From: Erwinia piriflorinigrans CFBP 5888
GTDB taxonomy: Bacteria; Pseudomonadota; Gammaproteobacteria; Enterobacterales; Enterobacteriaceae
NCBI RefSeq assembly: GCF_001050515.1
Contig: NZ_CAHS01000017.1
Span: 124,001 to 188,000, forward strand
DNA length: 64,000 bases
Reading direction: 5' to 3'
A model generated the notes under the pieces. The model was given only the letters and a program-made list of their open reading frames with translations, searched no databases and was not told the origin of the DNA. Every line of letters begins with the position of its first letter. Positions within the stretch are counted from its first letter, which is position 1. This document shows positions 28,738 through 40,801 of the stretch, piece by piece. The position numbers and the translations under genes were made by a program.

Positions 28738-29994
28738 TTAAAACTCTTTTCTCAACCAGCTGTTGATTTTCTTAAACCAATTGCCCACTGAGGCTCTCTT
28801 TTCTATATCGGCCTCACCATTGAGGTGAGACTCTTTTCCGTAATGCAGTAAGCCGACCGCCGTGGAGTAATAAGGCTCCTGCGCGTAATCCGTTAATCCG
28901 GTAATATTCAGCGGCTGCCCGATACGCACCTGGGTGTGGAATACCCGCTGGGCGCAAGCTGCCAGCCCTTCAATCTGCGCCGCGCCGCCGGTTAAAACGA
29001 TACCGGCCGCGAGGTGATGCTTAACGCCCTGCTGGCGCAACTGCTCCTGTAGCTGAAGGATCTCGTCGTTGACCAGATTCAGCAGTTCGGCGTAGCGTGG
29101 CTCAATCACTTCAGCTAGCGTCTGTCGCTGCAGGCTTCGCGGAGGACGCCCCCCCACGCTGGGGACTTCCACATTTTCATCTTTACCGACGATAGAACCG
29201 AGCGCACAGCCATGACGCACTTTGATCGCTTCAGCATCAGTGGGTGGTGTACCAAAAGCGTAGGCGATATCGCTGGTTACGACGTTACCCGCATACGGGA
29301 TCACCTTACTGTGACGCAGAGCACCACCGGTATAGACCGCCATATCCATTGTACCGCCACCGATATCGACCACGCAGACGCCCAGCTCACGCTCGTCTTC
29401 AGTCAGCACGGCAAAGCTAGATGCCAGACCGGCAAAAATCAATTGGTCCACCTTCAGACCACAGCGTTCTACCGCTTTAACGATGTTTTTCGCCATGTCG
29501 TTATGACAGGTGATCAGGTGTACTTTCGCCTGCATACGCACGCCGGATAAGCCGACCGGATTTTTAATCCCTTCCTGGTAATCAATCGCATATTCCTGCG
29601 GGATCACATGGAGGATACGGTGCTCATCACGCACACGCACGGACTTAGCCGTGTGCACCACGTTTTCCACATCTTCCTGGGTTACTTCTTCTTCGGAAAT
29701 AGGAACCATCCCTATTTCGTTCTGGCAACTGATATGTTTGCCAGATAATGCAAGGTAGACCGAGGAAATCTGGCAGTCCGCCATCAGTTCTGCCTGATCG
29801 ATGGCGCGCTGTACGCATTTCACTACCGATTCCAGATCGTTGACGCCGCCTTTATCCATACCGCGTGACGGGCAGCTCCCTGCCCCAATGATATTGACCA
29901 TACCATCAGGCAAGACCTCCCCTACCAGGACGGCAACCTTTGCAGTGCCTATCTCGAGTCCAACTACCAGTTTTCTGTCCGTCGCCTTGATCAT
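28738..29994 (-). CDS. ftsA: Cell division protein FtsA
   Basis: FtsA is the actin-like protein that tethers FtsZ to the membrane. The 418-residue product has the phosphate-binding motif LVVGLEIGTAKVAVLVGE at the N-terminus, VVDIGGGTMDMAVY near 200, and GIVLTGGAAQIEG near 335. The C-terminal amphipathic helix GNWFKKINSWLRKEF anchors it to the membrane. It overlaps ftsQ by one base. Confidence 0.98.
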   Translation of the reverse strand: MIKATDRKLVVGLEIGTAKVAVLVGEVLPDGMVNIIGAGSCPSRGMDKGGVNDLESVVKCVQRAIDQAELMADCQISSVYLALSGKHISCQNEIGMVPISEEEVTQEDVENVVHTAKSVRVRDEHRILHVIPQEYAIDYQEGIKNPVGLSGVRMQAKVHLITCHNDMAKNIVKAVERCGLKVDQLIFAGLASSFAVLTEDERELGVCVVDIGGGTMDMAVYTGGALRHSKVIPYAGNVVTSDIAYAFGTPPTDAEAIKVRHGCALGSIVGKDENVEVPSVGGRPPRSLQRQTLAEVIEPRYAELLNLVNDEILQLQEQLRQQGVKHHLAAGIVLTGGAAQIEGLAACAQRVFHTQVRIGQPLNITGLTDYAQEPYYSTAVGLLHYGKESHLNGEADIEKRASVGNWFKKINSWLRKEF

Positions 29995-30830
29995 TATTGT
30001 TTAACCTGTGCCTGATTCTGTTGCTGATTACCGTCAGCCGCCGCCACGGGAGCCGTTTTCCATCCTACTGCCGCGCCAGAGTCGTAACGCAGGTCTACAT
30101 AGGTAACACGTTTATTCTCAGTCTGCGCCTGCTGTTGCAGGGTTGGGAACAGGTCGATAAAGCGCTGAAGCCGCTTCATATCGTCACTACGCCCTAACTC
30201 CAGACGGGTATCGTCCTCTAACACCAGCTGCCATGAACGCCGCGCGGTCATGGATGCCGCTTTCACTTTCAATTTACTGACCGCCAACGCGTCGCTCATC
30301 TGACGGTAGCCAGCCAGCACTTCCGACTCACTGCCCTCAGGCCCATACAACATCGGCATACTCTCTTTGCCGATATGGTTGGTGGGAACGCTGAACGATT
30401 TACCGTCCGCATCGACCATATGGACATCATTCCAACGCGCCACCGGAACATACTCCACCAGATGAATTTTTAATTCATCCGGCCACTGCTTGCGTACACT
30501 GACCTGCTTAATCCACGACAGCCGCTCTATCTGCATCTGGATGATATTGACATCCTGCGACATAAATGTGCCCGGCTCGCCAAGCGATAAAATAGCCCGA
30601 CGAATGTCGTCATTGGTGGTGAAGTGCTTCTGTCCGGTGACCACCAGCTTCGATAGCGGCAACCGTGAGGCATCATTCATCCACTTCATGACCGCAAACC
30701 CGCCCACCAGCATCACGCCGATCACCATCAGCAGGAAAACAATACCGGCAAGACGTGAACCGTTGCTGCGCCCGGTGCGCGCTTTTTCCTGCGCCTCACG
30801 TTGACGGACATTCAGAGCTGCCTGAGACAT
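29994..30830 (-). CDS. ftsQ: Cell division protein FtsQ
   Basis: FtsQ is a bitopic divisome protein that scaffolds FtsB and FtsL. The 278-residue product has a basic cytoplasmic tail, one membrane helix ([21 protein letters not shown], about 28-48), a POTRA domain ([23 protein letters not shown]) and a beta domain with [20 protein letters not shown]. The tail is Gln-rich. It lies between ddlB (one base gap) and ftsA. Confidence 0.97.
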   Translation of the reverse strand: MSQAALNVRQREAQEKARTGRSNGSRLAGIVFLLMVIGVMLVGGFAVMKWMNDASRLPLSKLVVTGQKHFTTNDDIRRAILSLGEPGTFMSQDVNIIQMQIERLSWIKQVSVRKQWPDELKIHLVEYVPVARWNDVHMVDADGKSFSVPTNHIGKESMPMLYGPEGSESEVLAGYRQMSDALAVSKLKVKAASMTARRSWQLVLEDDTRLELGRSDDMKRLQRFIDLFPTLQQQAQTENKRVTYVDLRYDSGAAVGWKTAPVAAADGNQQQNQAQVKQ

Positions 30831-30831
30831 A

Positions 30832-31752
30832 TTAGTCAGCCAGTTCCAGAATGCGTGCTACCAGCTGTGAAAAACTCATGCCGGCCTGTTTTGCCGCCAT
30901 TGGCACCAGGCTATGGCTGGTCATCCCCGGGGAAGTATTGACCTCCAGCAGGTAAAAATGGCCATCTGCGCCCATCATCACATCAACACGCCCCCAGCCG
31001 CTGCAACCCAGCGCACGCCAGGCGGCGATAGTCAGTTCGCGCAGTTCCGTTTCCTGCCCGGCGCTCAACCCTGACGGACAGAAATATTGCGTTTCATCAG
31101 ACAGGTACTTGGCATCGTAGTCATAGAATTCACTGGCGCTTTGAATACGGATGGATGGCAGAATGTCCGTGCCGATCACGCCCACGGTGTATTCGGGGCC
31201 GCTGAGAAACGCTTCCACCAGCACTTCGTCGTCATGGCGGAATGCTTCCACCAGTGCAGCCTGCAACTCAGATGCCTGGTTAACGCGTGAGATCCCGACG
31301 CTGGAGCCTTCACGGCTGGGTTTAACGAACAGAGGTAATCCCAGCGCGCTGATATCTGCCATCAGCTGCGTGTCCAGGCCCGCATCCATCTGATCACGGT
31401 TAAGCGCCACAAAGGGAGACACCGGTAGCCCACAGCCCTGCCACAGATATTTGCTGCGCAGTTTGTCCATCGTGATGGCAGAAGCCATCACGCCGCTGCC
31501 GGTATAGGGGATGTCGAGAAACTCCAGCACGCCCTGCAAGGTACCATCTTCACCACCGCGTCCGTGTAGCGCGATAAAGGCTTTCCCAAAGCCCTCCTCT
31601 TTAAGACGCATCACCGGATAATCACGAATATCTATCGCATGTGCGTCAATTCCGGCTTCCTGTAGCCCTTTCAGGACTGCGGCACCCGATAACAGCGAAA
31701 CGTCACGCTCTGCGGAGGTTCCACCCAGCAATACCGCTACTTTCTCAGCCAT
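30832..31752 (-). CDS. ddlB: D-alanine--D-alanine ligase
   Basis: DdlB joins two D-alanines with ATP for the peptidoglycan stem peptide. The start at 31752 gives [23 protein letters not shown] and 306 residues, the E. coli length; a longer frame begins inside murC and is rejected. ATP-grasp elements are visible: [15 protein letters not shown] near 145-160 and the metal-binding [17 protein letters not shown] near 268-284. It overlaps murC by eight bases. Confidence 0.97.
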   Translation of the reverse strand: MAEKVAVLLGGTSAERDVSLLSGAAVLKGLQEAGIDAHAIDIRDYPVMRLKEEGFGKAFIALHGRGGEDGTLQGVLEFLDIPYTGSGVMASAITMDKLRSKYLWQGCGLPVSPFVALNRDQMDAGLDTQLMADISALGLPLFVKPSREGSSVGISRVNQASELQAALVEAFRHDDEVLVEAFLSGPEYTVGVIGTDILPSIRIQSASEFYDYDAKYLSDETQYFCPSGLSAGQETELRELTIAAWRALGCSGWGRVDVMMGADGHFYLLEVNTSPGMTSHSLVPMAAKQAGMSFSQLVARILELAD

Positions 31753-33220
31753 GATGTTCCTCATTATTCGTCTGTAACTGCAATTTAACATCGGCGAGGC
31801 TGCGGGCAATACGCCCTACGTTTCCAGCACCCTGTACCAAAATCAGATCGTTGCCGGTTAGCTTTGGCAGCAGCATTTCCAGCACTGCCTCGTGGTCGGA
31901 GACCAGAATCGGGTCCACTTTGCCGCGACCACGAATGGTGCGGCACAGCGCGCGACTGTCAGCGCCCGGTATCGGCGTCTCACCGGCGGAATAGACATCC
32001 AGCATCAGCAGCACGTCGACCTGCGACAGCACGTTGGCGAAATCGTCATACAGATCGCGCGTACGGGTATAGCGATGCGGCTGGAAAATCATCACCAGAT
32101 TTTTATCCGGCCAGCCCGCACGCGCCGCTTTGATGGTGACGTCAACTTCCGTTGGATGATGGCCGTAATCATCGACCAGCATCGCCGTCCCCGCGCTGCC
32201 GTTCACCTGCTCCAGCGGGTATTCGCCGAGGAAATCAAAGCGCCGCCCGGTTCCCTGGAAGCTCTCCAGCGCATTGAGAATGTCTTCATCGTCAATGTTC
32301 TCTTCGGTGGCCACCGCCACCGCTGCCGCCGCATTCAGCGCGTTGTGGCGGCCTGGCGCATTAAGCGTCACCTGCATCAGCGGCTTTTCATGGCGTACCA
32401 AGGTAAAATGCCCCTGCGCGCCGCGCTGCTGATAGTTTTCAACGCGCACATCGGCATCTTCACTAAAGCCGTAAGTGGTAATCTGACGTCCTACGCGTGG
32501 GATCAGCTCGCGGATCACCGCATCATCAACACACAGCACGGCGCGCCCGTAAAACGGCAAATTGTGTAAAAAATTAATAAAGGTTTGCTTTAAATTTTCA
32601 AAGTCGCCCTGGTAAGTATCCATATGATCGGCTTCGATATTGGTGACAATCGCCACCATCGGCTGCAAATGCAGGAACGACGCGTCGCTCTCATCGGCTT
32701 CAGCAATCAAATAACGGCTGCTTCCCAGGCGTGCATGGGTGCCAGCCGCTTTCACCAGGCCACCGTTCACAAAAGTGGGATCGAGGCCACCTTCAGCGTA
32801 AATACTCGACACCATCGCGGTGGTGGTGGTTTTGCCATGCGTCCCGGCAACGGCAATACCGTGACGAAAGCGCATCAGTTCGGCCAGCATCTCCGCACGG
32901 CGGATCACCGGGATACGCGCTTCACGTGCGGCAACCACTTCCGGGTTGTCCTGTGAGACGGCGGTGGAAACCACCACCACGCTGGCATCACTGACGTTTT
33001 CCGGGCGATGGTTAAAATAGATTGTTGCGCCCAGCGCGCTCAAATGCTGGGTGACCGCGTTAGGCGCCAGGTCCGAACCGCTGATCTCATAACCTTCATT
33101 GGCCAACACTTCGGCAATACCGCCCATGCCAGCACCACCGATGCCAACAAAATGGATGTGCCGGACGCGACGCATCTCGGGCACGATAGAACGCAGTTTT
33201 GCCAGTTGTTGTGTATTCAT
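31745..33220 (-). CDS. murC: UDP-N-acetylmuramate--L-alanine ligase
   Basis: MurC adds L-Ala to UDP-MurNAc, the first amino acid of the stem peptide. The start at 33220 gives 491 residues (the same as E. coli), beginning [29 protein letters not shown]. The glycine-rich [14 protein letters not shown] is the UDP-binding element, and [16 protein letters not shown] is the ATP-binding P-loop near 120-135. The Mur C-terminal domain has [21 protein letters not shown]. Confidence 0.97.
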   Translation of the reverse strand: MNTQQLAKLRSIVPEMRRVRHIHFVGIGGAGMGGIAEVLANEGYEISGSDLAPNAVTQHLSALGATIYFNHRPENVSDASVVVVSTAVSQDNPEVVAAREARIPVIRRAEMLAELMRFRHGIAVAGTHGKTTTTAMVSSIYAEGGLDPTFVNGGLVKAAGTHARLGSSRYLIAEADESDASFLHLQPMVAIVTNIEADHMDTYQGDFENLKQTFINFLHNLPFYGRAVLCVDDAVIRELIPRVGRQITTYGFSEDADVRVENYQQRGAQGHFTLVRHEKPLMQVTLNAPGRHNALNAAAAVAVATEENIDDEDILNALESFQGTGRRFDFLGEYPLEQVNGSAGTAMLVDDYGHHPTEVDVTIKAARAGWPDKNLVMIFQPHRYTRTRDLYDDFANVLSQVDVLLMLDVYSAGETPIPGADSRALCRTIRGRGKVDPILVSDHEAVLEMLLPKLTGNDLILVQGAGNVGRIARSLADVKLQLQTNNEEHHG

Positions 33221-33293
33221 CTCTTCTGCCTGCCGGTGTGTTACCACACCTTTTCATTCCGGGGCGGACTTCTCCGCCCCGCGTAAAGTATCT

Positions 33294-34352
33294 TTAGCGC
33301 GCGGCCTTGCTGACTTCAGCAGCAACGCGCTCTGTTGCGTCCGGGATCGCCACCGCGCGGGCTTTTTCAGCCATCGCCAGTAGCGTTGCACGATCCCAGC
33401 CAGCCAGCATCGCAGCAACCGCATCGGCGGTAAACTGCGGCTGTTCGTAAATAACAGCAGCTCCGGCCTGCTCCAGCGGCAGGGCATTCCAGTACTGCTG
33501 ACGATCCTTGTGCTGGAATGGCACAAAAATGGCCGGCAGGCCGGCTGCGGCCACTTCGCTGACGGTCAGCGCACCCGATCGGCACACCACCACATCAGCC
33601 CAGGCGTAGGCGCTTGCCATATCGTCGATGAATTCCGACACCCGATGTTGCATCTGGTTCACCTTGATGTAGTCCGAATTCACCTCTTCCAGCGCCCCCT
33701 TGCCAACCTGATGCCACAGGCTGATGCCGTCACCCAGCTTCGCCGCCACCTGGGGCATAGTTTGGTTCAGCACGCGTGCGCCCTGACTTCCGCCGATCAC
33801 CAATACTCTGGTCGGGCCTTCACGCCCGCTCAAACGCACGGACGGTAACGGTAGCGCCAGCACATCGGTACGCACCGGATTACCGACCACTTCTGCATCG
33901 GCAAACGCGCCGGGAAAGGCCTGCATCACTTTCGTCGCAATCTTTGCCAGCCATCTGTTGGTTAAGCCAGCAATGCCGTTTTGTTCATGCAGCACCACCG
34001 GAATACCGCAGCTCCACGCAGCCAGACCACCAGGGCCGGAAACATAACCACCCATGCCCAGCACCACATCCGGCTTCCAGGCTTTCATAATGGCGCGCGC
34101 CTGTCGCCAGGCGTTAAAAATACGCAGCGGTGCCGCCAGTAATGCTTTGATACCTTTACCGCGCAGCCCGCTGATGCGGATAAATTCAATGTCGATACCG
34201 TGTTTCGGCACTAAATCCGCTTCCATACGATCAGCGGTTCCAAGCCAGCGCACCTGCCAGCCCTGCGCCATCAGATGGTGTGCTACCGCCAGACCGGGGA
34301 AAACGTGCCCACCGGTTCCGCCAGCCATCACCATCAGTCGCTTTCCACTCAT
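33294..34352 (-). CDS. murG: UDP-GlcNAc--lipid I N-acetylglucosaminyltransferase
   Basis: MurG adds GlcNAc to lipid I on the cytoplasmic face, making lipid II. The product has 352 residues. The N-terminal loop [17 protein letters not shown] carries the conserved His; [13 protein letters not shown] and [12 protein letters not shown] follow. The nucleotide-binding half holds [16 protein letters not shown] and [25 protein letters not shown]. It is four bases after ftsW. Confidence 0.97.
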   Translation of the reverse strand: MSGKRLMVMAGGTGGHVFPGLAVAHHLMAQGWQVRWLGTADRMEADLVPKHGIDIEFIRISGLRGKGIKALLAAPLRIFNAWRQARAIMKAWKPDVVLGMGGYVSGPGGLAAWSCGIPVVLHEQNGIAGLTNRWLAKIATKVMQAFPGAFADAEVVGNPVRTDVLALPLPSVRLSGREGPTRVLVIGGSQGARVLNQTMPQVAAKLGDGISLWHQVGKGALEEVNSDYIKVNQMQHRVSEFIDDMASAYAWADVVVCRSGALTVSEVAAAGLPAIFVPFQHKDRQQYWNALPLEQAGAAVIYEQPQFTADAVAAMLAGWDRATLLAMAEKARAVAIPDATERVAAEVSKAAR

Positions 34353-34355
34353 CGA

Positions 34356-35564
34356 CTATCCTCGCGTAAACGCCTGGGCTTTTGCCAGGCGCGTTTCATA
34401 ATCTATACGTAACAAAAATACGATAGCGGTCGACATAATAATCAGACTCGACCCACCGTAACTGATCAGCGGCAACGTCAGACCTTTGGTCGGTAACATG
34501 CCCGCTGCGGCACCGACATTAACCAGTGCCTGGAAGCTAAACCAGACGCCAATTGAACAGGCAAGAAACCCGGAAAATCGCTGGTCAAGCTCCAATGCGC
34601 GTCGCCCGATGGACATCGCACGAAAAGCGACGAAGAATACCATTAACAACGCTAAAACCACACCGATATAACCCAGTTCTTCACCGATAATCGAGAAGAT
34701 AAAATCGGTATGCGCTTCCGGCAGATACTCCAGCTTTTGCACCGAGTTACCCAGCCCCTGCCCCCACAATTCACCGCGCCCAAAGGCCATCAGTGACTGC
34801 GTCAACTGGTAACCGCTGCCGAACGGATCTTCCCACGGATTCCAGAAAGAGGTCACGCGACGCATACGATAAGGTTCAGCCACAATCAGCAGGCAAACGG
34901 CGAAAATCCCGGAGCCGATGATCGCCATAAACTGCCATAGCTTAGCCCCTGCGAGGAACAGCATGGCCAGCGTGGTGACAAACAGCACCACCACCGTACC
35001 GAGGTCGGGCTGTGCCAGCAGCAATACCGCCAGCACCACCATCACACCCATCGGCTTACAGAAGCCCCAGAAATTGTTGCGCACCTCTTCAACTTTGCGC
35101 ACCAGATAGCTGGCGAGGTAACAGAACAGCGACAGCTTAGAAAGCTCAGCAGGCTGAATACGTAGCGGGCCTAACGCAATCCAGCGCGATGCCCCGTTGA
35201 CCGAGCTACCCACTACCAGCACCACCAGCAGCATCACCACCGTCGCCATCAGCATGACATTGCTGTAGCGCTGCCAGAAATCCATGGGGACACGCAGCGT
35301 CACCAGCGCCATGCCGAGCGCCAATAGCAGGTAGAACGCATCGCGCTTGGCAAAATAGAACGGGTCGGCGGATAAGCGCTGCCCCACCGGCATCGATGCC
35401 GATGTCACCATAACAAAACCAATGATCGCCAGACCGAACGTCAACCACAGCAGCGTACGGTCGTACAGCACCATCGAGCTGGTATCACTTTCACGCGAGC
35501 CCATGACCCAGGATTTCAGGCGTTCTGAAATCCCACCGGCAAGACTGAGACCCGGTATACGCAT
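34356..35564 (-). CDS. ftsW: Peptidoglycan glycosyltransferase FtsW (SEDS family)
   Basis: FtsW polymerises septal glycan strands together with FtsI. The 402-residue product is polytopic, with about ten membrane helices. Family features are [12 protein letters not shown] in the first helix and the loop near [19 protein letters not shown], followed by the late motifs [29 protein letters not shown] and [11 protein letters not shown]. It overlaps murD by one base. Confidence 0.97.
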   Translation of the reverse strand: MRIPGLSLAGGISERLKSWVMGSRESDTSSMVLYDRTLLWLTFGLAIIGFVMVTSASMPVGQRLSADPFYFAKRDAFYLLLALGMALVTLRVPMDFWQRYSNVMLMATVVMLLVVLVVGSSVNGASRWIALGPLRIQPAELSKLSLFCYLASYLVRKVEEVRNNFWGFCKPMGVMVVLAVLLLAQPDLGTVVVLFVTTLAMLFLAGAKLWQFMAIIGSGIFAVCLLIVAEPYRMRRVTSFWNPWEDPFGSGYQLTQSLMAFGRGELWGQGLGNSVQKLEYLPEAHTDFIFSIIGEELGYIGVVLALLMVFFVAFRAMSIGRRALELDQRFSGFLACSIGVWFSFQALVNVGAAAGMLPTKGLTLPLISYGGSSLIIMSTAIVFLLRIDYETRLAKAQAFTRG

Positions 35565-36880
35565 CAGCCAGCCTCCCGCGCCATTTGGGCAAACAGATCG
35601 CCGCGCTGTTCGAAATTCTTAAACTGGTCGAGGCTGGCACAGGCTGGCGACAACAGCACCAGGTCGCCCGACTGTACCCGTGCGGCAATCTGCTGCACCG
35701 CTTCAGCCATTGTCTCCGTCTGCACCGCTATCTCCGGTCGCAACGCCGCAAGCTCAGCAGCATCTCGGCCGAAGCAGTAAATCCGGATACGCTCACCCTG
35801 CAAGTAACGGGTGAGCGGCGTGAAATCTGCCGACTTGCCGTCCCCGCCCAGCAGCAGCCACAAGATGCCGGATGGATGCAAACCATTAAGCGCCGCTTCG
35901 GTGCTGCCAACGTTCGTGGCTTTGGAATCGTTAATCCAGCGCACGCCATTATGTTCATGCACCAGCTGGAAGCGGTGCGGTAAACCGTTGAAGGTGGTTA
36001 ACGCCTTCAGGCTGGAGGCGCGCGGCAGGCCAACGGCATCCGCCAGCGCCAACGCTGCCAGCGCGTTAGTATAATTATGCTGACCGACCAGGTGCATCTC
36101 GTCCGTATTCAGTACTTTTTCGCCCTGCACGCGCAGCCAGGTACTGCCCTGCTGGTGCGTAAGGTGATAATCGCCAACGTCGGCACCAAAGCTGACGCAG
36201 CGCTTATCCGCGCCGCGCACCGGCATGGTCATCGCATCATCGGCATTCACCACACAGGCCGTGGCGTTTTCATAGATACGCAGCTTGGCCGCGCGATACT
36301 GCTGCATCCCCAGCGGGTAGCGATCCATATGATCCTCGCTGACATTGAGGAGGGTCGCCGCAGCCGCTTTCAGGCTGGTAGTGGTTTCCAGCTGGAAGCT
36401 CGACAGTTCCAGCACGTAAAGCTGGGCGGGTTGCTGCAACAGCGTCAGTGCAGGCAGGCCGATATTGCCACCTACGCCAACCTGCCATCCTGCGGCTTTT
36501 GCCATCTCGCCGACCAGCGTTGTCACGGTGCTTTTGCCGTTGGAACCGGTGATCGCCACAATCGGTGCCTGCGCTTCGCGACAAAACAGCTCCACATCGC
36601 CAATGATTTCCACTCCGGCCTGCGCCGCAGCCAGCAGCGAAGGATGCGCCAGCGCCACGCCGGGGCTGGCAACGATCAGATCGGCATCCAGCAGCCAGTT
36701 ATCATTCATCGACCCCAGCCAGCGCTCAACGTTTTTCGGCAGCTTTTCCAGCCCCGGCGGCACGACACGGGTATCTATCACGCGTGGCACAACGCCGCGC
36801 GCGATAAAGAAATCAACACAGGAGAGGCCGGTCAGCCCCAACCCGATAATGACCACTTTTTTACCCTGATAGTCAGCCAT
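35564..36880 (-). CDS. murD: UDP-N-acetylmuramoylalanine--D-glutamate ligase
   Basis: MurD adds D-Glu to UDP-MurNAc-L-Ala. The 438-residue product begins [25 protein letters not shown]. The P-loop [17 protein letters not shown] lies near 112-128, and the Mur central motif [12 protein letters not shown] follows. [15 protein letters not shown] and [15 protein letters not shown] belong to the C-terminal region. It starts two bases after mraY. Confidence 0.97.
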   Translation of the reverse strand: MADYQGKKVVIIGLGLTGLSCVDFFIARGVVPRVIDTRVVPPGLEKLPKNVERWLGSMNDNWLLDADLIVASPGVALAHPSLLAAAQAGVEIIGDVELFCREAQAPIVAITGSNGKSTVTTLVGEMAKAAGWQVGVGGNIGLPALTLLQQPAQLYVLELSSFQLETTTSLKAAAATLLNVSEDHMDRYPLGMQQYRAAKLRIYENATACVVNADDAMTMPVRGADKRCVSFGADVGDYHLTHQQGSTWLRVQGEKVLNTDEMHLVGQHNYTNALAALALADAVGLPRASSLKALTTFNGLPHRFQLVHEHNGVRWINDSKATNVGSTEAALNGLHPSGILWLLLGGDGKSADFTPLTRYLQGERIRIYCFGRDAAELAALRPEIAVQTETMAEAVQQIAARVQSGDLVLLSPACASLDQFKNFEQRGDLFAQMAREAG

Positions 36881-36882
36881 AA

Positions 36883-37965
36883 TTAACGTACCTTCAGCGT
36901 TGCCAGGCCAATCAGCACCAGCATCAGTGAAATAATCCAGAAGCGGACAATGACGCGCGGCTCCGGCCAGCCCTTCAATTCATAATGATGGTGGATAGGG
37001 GCCATGCGGAAAATGCGCTGCCCGCGTAATTTGAAGGAGCCAACCTGTAGGATCACCGACAGTGTCTCTACCACAAACACCCCGCCCATAATCACCAGCA
37101 GAAATTCCTGACGCAGCAGCACGGCGATAGTGCCTAGCGCGCCGCCCAGTGCCAGTGAGCCAACGTCACCCATAAAGACCTGGGCTGGATAGGTGTTGAA
37201 CCACAGGAAGCCCAGACCGGCACCGACAATGGCGGTGCAGACAATCACCAACTCTCCGGCATGACGCAGATAGGGAATATGCAGATATTCAGCAAACTTC
37301 ACGTTACCGGTCGCCCAGGCCACCAGGGCAAACCCTGCGGCGACAAACACCGTTGGCATAATGGCCAGGCCATCAAGGCCATCGGTCAGATTCACCGCAT
37401 TGCTGGTGCCAACAATGACAAAGTAGGCCAGCAGCAGATACAGCAGTCCCAGCTGCGGCATCACATCTTTAAAGAACGGCACCACCAGCTCGGTAGCCGG
37501 CGTGTCTTTGCCCACCATATACATCACGAAGGCGACAACCAGCGCAATCGCCGATTGCCAGAAGTACTTCCAGCGCGCAATCAACCCTTTGGTGTCTTTG
37601 CGCACCACTTTGCGATAGTCATCCACAAAGCCAACGATGCCGTAACCGACCAGCACAAACAGCACGCACCAGACGTAGGGGTTGGAGGGGTAAGCCCACA
37701 GCAGAACCGAAACGGTGATTGAGGTCAGGATCATAATCCCGCCCATCGTCGGCGTCCCGCGCTTGCTGAAGTGCGACTCGGGGCCGTCATTACGCACGAC
37801 CTGACCAAATGACATTTCCTGAAGACGGGCAATCATACGCGGCCCCATCCACAGGGAAATAAACAGTGCGGTCAGCAGGCTGACAATGGCGCGGAACGTC
37901 AGATACGAAAAGACGTTAAAGCCGGAATAAAAAGTGACCAGATGTTCGGCCAGCCAGACTAACAT
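36883..37965 (-). CDS. mraY: Phospho-N-acetylmuramoyl-pentapeptide transferase MraY
   Basis: MraY transfers phospho-MurNAc-pentapeptide to undecaprenyl phosphate, forming lipid I. The product has 360 residues (E. coli 360) and about ten membrane helices. The catalytic motifs are visible: FVDDYRKV (about 114-121), [13 protein letters not shown] (about 187-199), and the HHH-type segment [13 protein letters not shown] near 321-333. It overlaps murF by seven bases. Confidence 0.98.
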   Translation of the reverse strand: MLVWLAEHLVTFYSGFNVFSYLTFRAIVSLLTALFISLWMGPRMIARLQEMSFGQVVRNDGPESHFSKRGTPTMGGIMILTSITVSVLLWAYPSNPYVWCVLFVLVGYGIVGFVDDYRKVVRKDTKGLIARWKYFWQSAIALVVAFVMYMVGKDTPATELVVPFFKDVMPQLGLLYLLLAYFVIVGTSNAVNLTDGLDGLAIMPTVFVAAGFALVAWATGNVKFAEYLHIPYLRHAGELVIVCTAIVGAGLGFLWFNTYPAQVFMGDVGSLALGGALGTIAVLLRQEFLLVIMGGVFVVETLSVILQVGSFKLRGQRIFRMAPIHHHYELKGWPEPRVIVRFWIISLMLVLIGLATLKVR

Positions 37966-39317
37966 GCGCCTTTCTCCTGTAAAATTTGCACTACCTGTTC
38001 CATCGAGGCACTGCGTGAACCTTTAACTAATAAGGTGATATGTTGATGTTGCGCCAGTAGTGCAAGTGCCCGCGCGCCGAGCGCCGCTTTATCAGCAAAG
38101 TGCTCGCCGACGCCGCTGGCATCAGAAATTTCGTGGCTGAGTGAGCCGGTGCTCAACACTTTATCAATGGCGGCATGGCGAATCGCCTTGCCCACCTGGC
38201 GGTGGCACTCGACGGCTTCTGCCCCCATTTCAGCCATGTCGCCGACGATCATCACGCGGTAGCCGGGCATCTCCGCCAGTACCTGCGCAGCAGCGGTCAT
38301 CGAACCGACGTTGGCGTTATAACTGTCGTCCAGCAGTAGCTTGTCGGCGCTAAGCGCCAGCGGGAACAGACGCCCCGGCACCGCTTTCAGGGTACTTAAC
38401 CCCTTGCGCACCGCGCTAAGCGGCGCACCAACCGAAAGCGCCAATGCGCTGGCGGCCAGCGCATTGGCGATATTGTGGCGACCCGGCAGTGGCAGGGTGA
38501 CATCCACGTCTCCCTGCGGTGAATGCAGGGTAAACTGCGTACCCTGGGCGCTTATCGTCACGTCGCTGGCGTAAAAATCGCTGTCAGATTGCTCTGGGGA
38601 AAAGCGCCAGACGGTTTTACCGTGCAGCGCCTGCTGCCAGTGCGGCCAGTCGTTGCTTTCGCCGTTAATAATGGCCGTACCATTGAGCGGCAGACCGCTA
38701 AAAATTTCGCCTTTCGCTTTCGCCACGCCAGCCAGTGAGCCAAAACCCTCCAGATGCGCCGCCGCGAGGTTATTGACCAGCGCCGTTTCCGGGCGCACCA
38801 GATCGGTGGTGTAAGCAATTTCGCCCTGGTGGTTGGCTCCCAGTTCAATCACCGCATATTGATGCTGCGGATTAAGGCGCAGCAGCGTCAGCGGCACGCC
38901 AATATCGTTGTTGAGGTTGCCTGCGGTATACAGCGTCTCGCCGCACTCGCGCAAAATAGCCGCCGTCATCTCTTTTACCGAGGTTTTCCCCGAAGATCCG
39001 GTCAGCGCCACGATGCGGGCATCAGACTGCTGACGCACCCATGCCGCCAGTTGCCCCAGCGCAATGCGCGTATCGGCAACCACCACTTGGGATACATCTA
39101 CTGGTAAGCGCTTACTCACCAACAGGCCTGAACAACCGGCCGTTATGGCATCAACGACAAAATCATGGGCATCAAAACGTTCGCCTTTAAGGGCGATAAA
39201 CAGGCTGCCCGCCGTCGCTTTACGCGTGTCGGTCGTCACTTCCCCAATGGCACCGTCGCTGCCGTGCAGCGTACCGCCGGTGAGCTGTGCAATGTGCTGT
39301 AAAGTCACAGAGATCAT
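37959..39317 (-). CDS. murF: UDP-MurNAc-tripeptide--D-alanyl-D-alanine ligase
   Basis: MurF adds D-Ala-D-Ala to the UDP-MurNAc-tripeptide, completing the pentapeptide. The 452-residue product has the P-loop [16 protein letters not shown] near 106-121, [17 protein letters not shown], and the C-terminal [20 protein letters not shown]. It overlaps murE by four bases and mraY by seven. Confidence 0.97.
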   Translation of the reverse strand: MISVTLQHIAQLTGGTLHGSDGAIGEVTTDTRKATAGSLFIALKGERFDAHDFVVDAITAGCSGLLVSKRLPVDVSQVVVADTRIALGQLAAWVRQQSDARIVALTGSSGKTSVKEMTAAILRECGETLYTAGNLNNDIGVPLTLLRLNPQHQYAVIELGANHQGEIAYTTDLVRPETALVNNLAAAHLEGFGSLAGVAKAKGEIFSGLPLNGTAIINGESNDWPHWQQALHGKTVWRFSPEQSDSDFYASDVTISAQGTQFTLHSPQGDVDVTLPLPGRHNIANALAASALALSVGAPLSAVRKGLSTLKAVPGRLFPLALSADKLLLDDSYNANVGSMTAAAQVLAEMPGYRVMIVGDMAEMGAEAVECHRQVGKAIRHAAIDKVLSTGSLSHEISDASGVGEHFADKAALGARALALLAQHQHITLLVKGSRSASMEQVVQILQEKGAC

Positions 39318-40801
39318 GCCAGCACCCCCAGCAGACGGGCGACCGTATCCCGGTCAGAGTAGTCAAAACGTTGATGGCCGATAATCTGGTAATCCTCGTG
39401 GCCTTTACCGGCAACCAGCACAATATCGCCTTGCTGTGCCTGCATCACGGTGTTAGTGACCGCTTGCGCACGGCCCATGACAACCCTGGCGCGTCCGGCA
39501 TCAAGCAGGCCGCTCAAGATATCGCCCACAATCGCCGCCGGATCTTCACTGCGCGGATTGTCGTCGGTGATCACCACCACATCAGCAAACTGTTCGGCAA
39601 TCGCTCCCATTAGCGGGCGCTTGCCTTTGTCGCGGTCACCGCCGCAGCCAAACAGACACCACAGCCGCCCCTTGCAGTGCAGACGTGCCGCCGCCAGCGC
39701 TTTTTCCAGCGCATCGGGAGTATGGGCATAGTCCACCACCACCGTCGGTTTGCCCGGTGCGCTGAATACCTCCATGCGCCCGGTAACGGGTTGCAGCTGG
39801 CTGGCGGTAGCCGTTAGTGCGTCCAGCGAATAGTCCAGGGAGAGCAGTGTTGCCAACGCCACCAGCAGATTGCTGACGTTAAATGCGCCCATCAGGCGGC
39901 TGTCAATGCTGCCCTCTCCCCAGCTGGAGGAAAAATGCACCCTGGCCCCGCCGTCGTGGTAATCCACCTTTGTCGCTTTCAGCCAGCGGCCATGACAGCC
40001 CGGCTGGAGATTATTTTCCATCGTGACGGCCACCGCATCCGGCAGTTTTTCCAGCCAGCGGCGTCCGACTTCATCATCGGCATTAATGATCGCCTGTCCG
40101 ACCTGATGTTCAGCAAACAGCAACCACTTGGCGGCCTCATAGCGCGCCATATCGCCGTGATAGTCGAGATGATCGCGGCTGAGGTTGGTAAAAGCAGCAG
40201 CGGCAAAGGGCAGAGCCGCCACGCGGTGCTGCACCAGGCCGTGCGAAGAGATCTCCATCGCGGCCAGGCTTGCGCCTTTGTCCACCAGCGATGCCAGCAA
40301 GTGCTGAATATCCACCGCCGACCCGGTGGTGTTTTCCGCCGGGGCGAGCTGCCCGTAAAGACCGTTACCGACCGTTCCCATCACCGCGCCGGTTTCACCC
40401 AGCAGCTGCGCCCACTGCGCCAGCAGCTGGGTAGTGGTTGTTTTGCCATTGGTGCCGGTGACACCAATCAGCTTCAGCTTTTCGCCCGGCTGCTGGTAGA
40501 AACGACCGGCCAGTGCCGACAGACGTTGAGAAAGCTGCGCAAGATAAATGACCGGGACGCCGTGCGTCTCGACGATCTGCCCGTCTTCGGCTTCGCCTTC
40601 CGCCTCGGCAATGACCGCCGCCACGCCCTGGGCAATCGCCTGGGGAATAAAACGCCGCCCGTCGGCCTCATGGCCCCTGATCGCCACAAACAGATCGCCC
40701 GACGCCGCCACACGGCTATCCAGCGTCATTTCGCGCAGCGCGCGCTCCGGTGCACCAGGCACCCACGGAGCCAATAAGTCACGCAGGTTACGATCTGTCA
40801 C
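39314..40801 (-). CDS. murE: UDP-MurNAc-L-Ala-D-Glu--meso-diaminopimelate ligase
   Basis: MurE adds meso-diaminopimelate to the stem peptide. I chose the GTG at 40801, which gives [15 protein letters not shown] and 495 residues as in E. coli; another GTG four codons upstream (40813) is possible. Both lie inside the end of ftsI. The P-loop is [15 protein letters not shown] near 116-130. The DNPR motif ([15 protein letters not shown]) is the signature for diaminopimelate rather than lysine as substrate. Confidence 0.95.
   Translation of the reverse strand: MTDRNLRDLLAPWVPGAPERALREMTLDSRVAASGDLFVAIRGHEADGRRFIPQAIAQGVAAVIAEAEGEAEDGQIVETHGVPVIYLAQLSQRLSALAGRFYQQPGEKLKLIGVTGTNGKTTTTQLLAQWAQLLGETGAVMGTVGNGLYGQLAPAENTTGSAVDIQHLLASLVDKGASLAAMEISSHGLVQHRVAALPFAAAAFTNLSRDHLDYHGDMARYEAAKWLLFAEHQVGQAIINADDEVGRRWLEKLPDAVAVTMENNLQPGCHGRWLKATKVDYHDGGARVHFSSSWGEGSIDSRLMGAFNVSNLLVALATLLSLDYSLDALTATASQLQPVTGRMEVFSAPGKPTVVVDYAHTPDALEKALAAARLHCKGRLWCLFGCGGDRDKGKRPLMGAIAEQFADVVVITDDNPRSEDPAAIVGDILSGLLDAGRARVVMGRAQAVTNTVMQAQQGDIVLVAGKGHEDYQIIGHQRFDYSDRDTVARLLGVLA

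Noticed and set aside
36077-36886. 269-residue plus-strand frame opposite murD
   Set aside because: It is antisense to a certain gene, with the skewed His/Gln/Arg-rich composition typical of shadow frames.
39935-40777. 280-residue plus-strand frame opposite murE
   Set aside because: Antisense to murE, His/Arg/Gln-rich, no known family and no promoter or ribosome-binding site that would support it.
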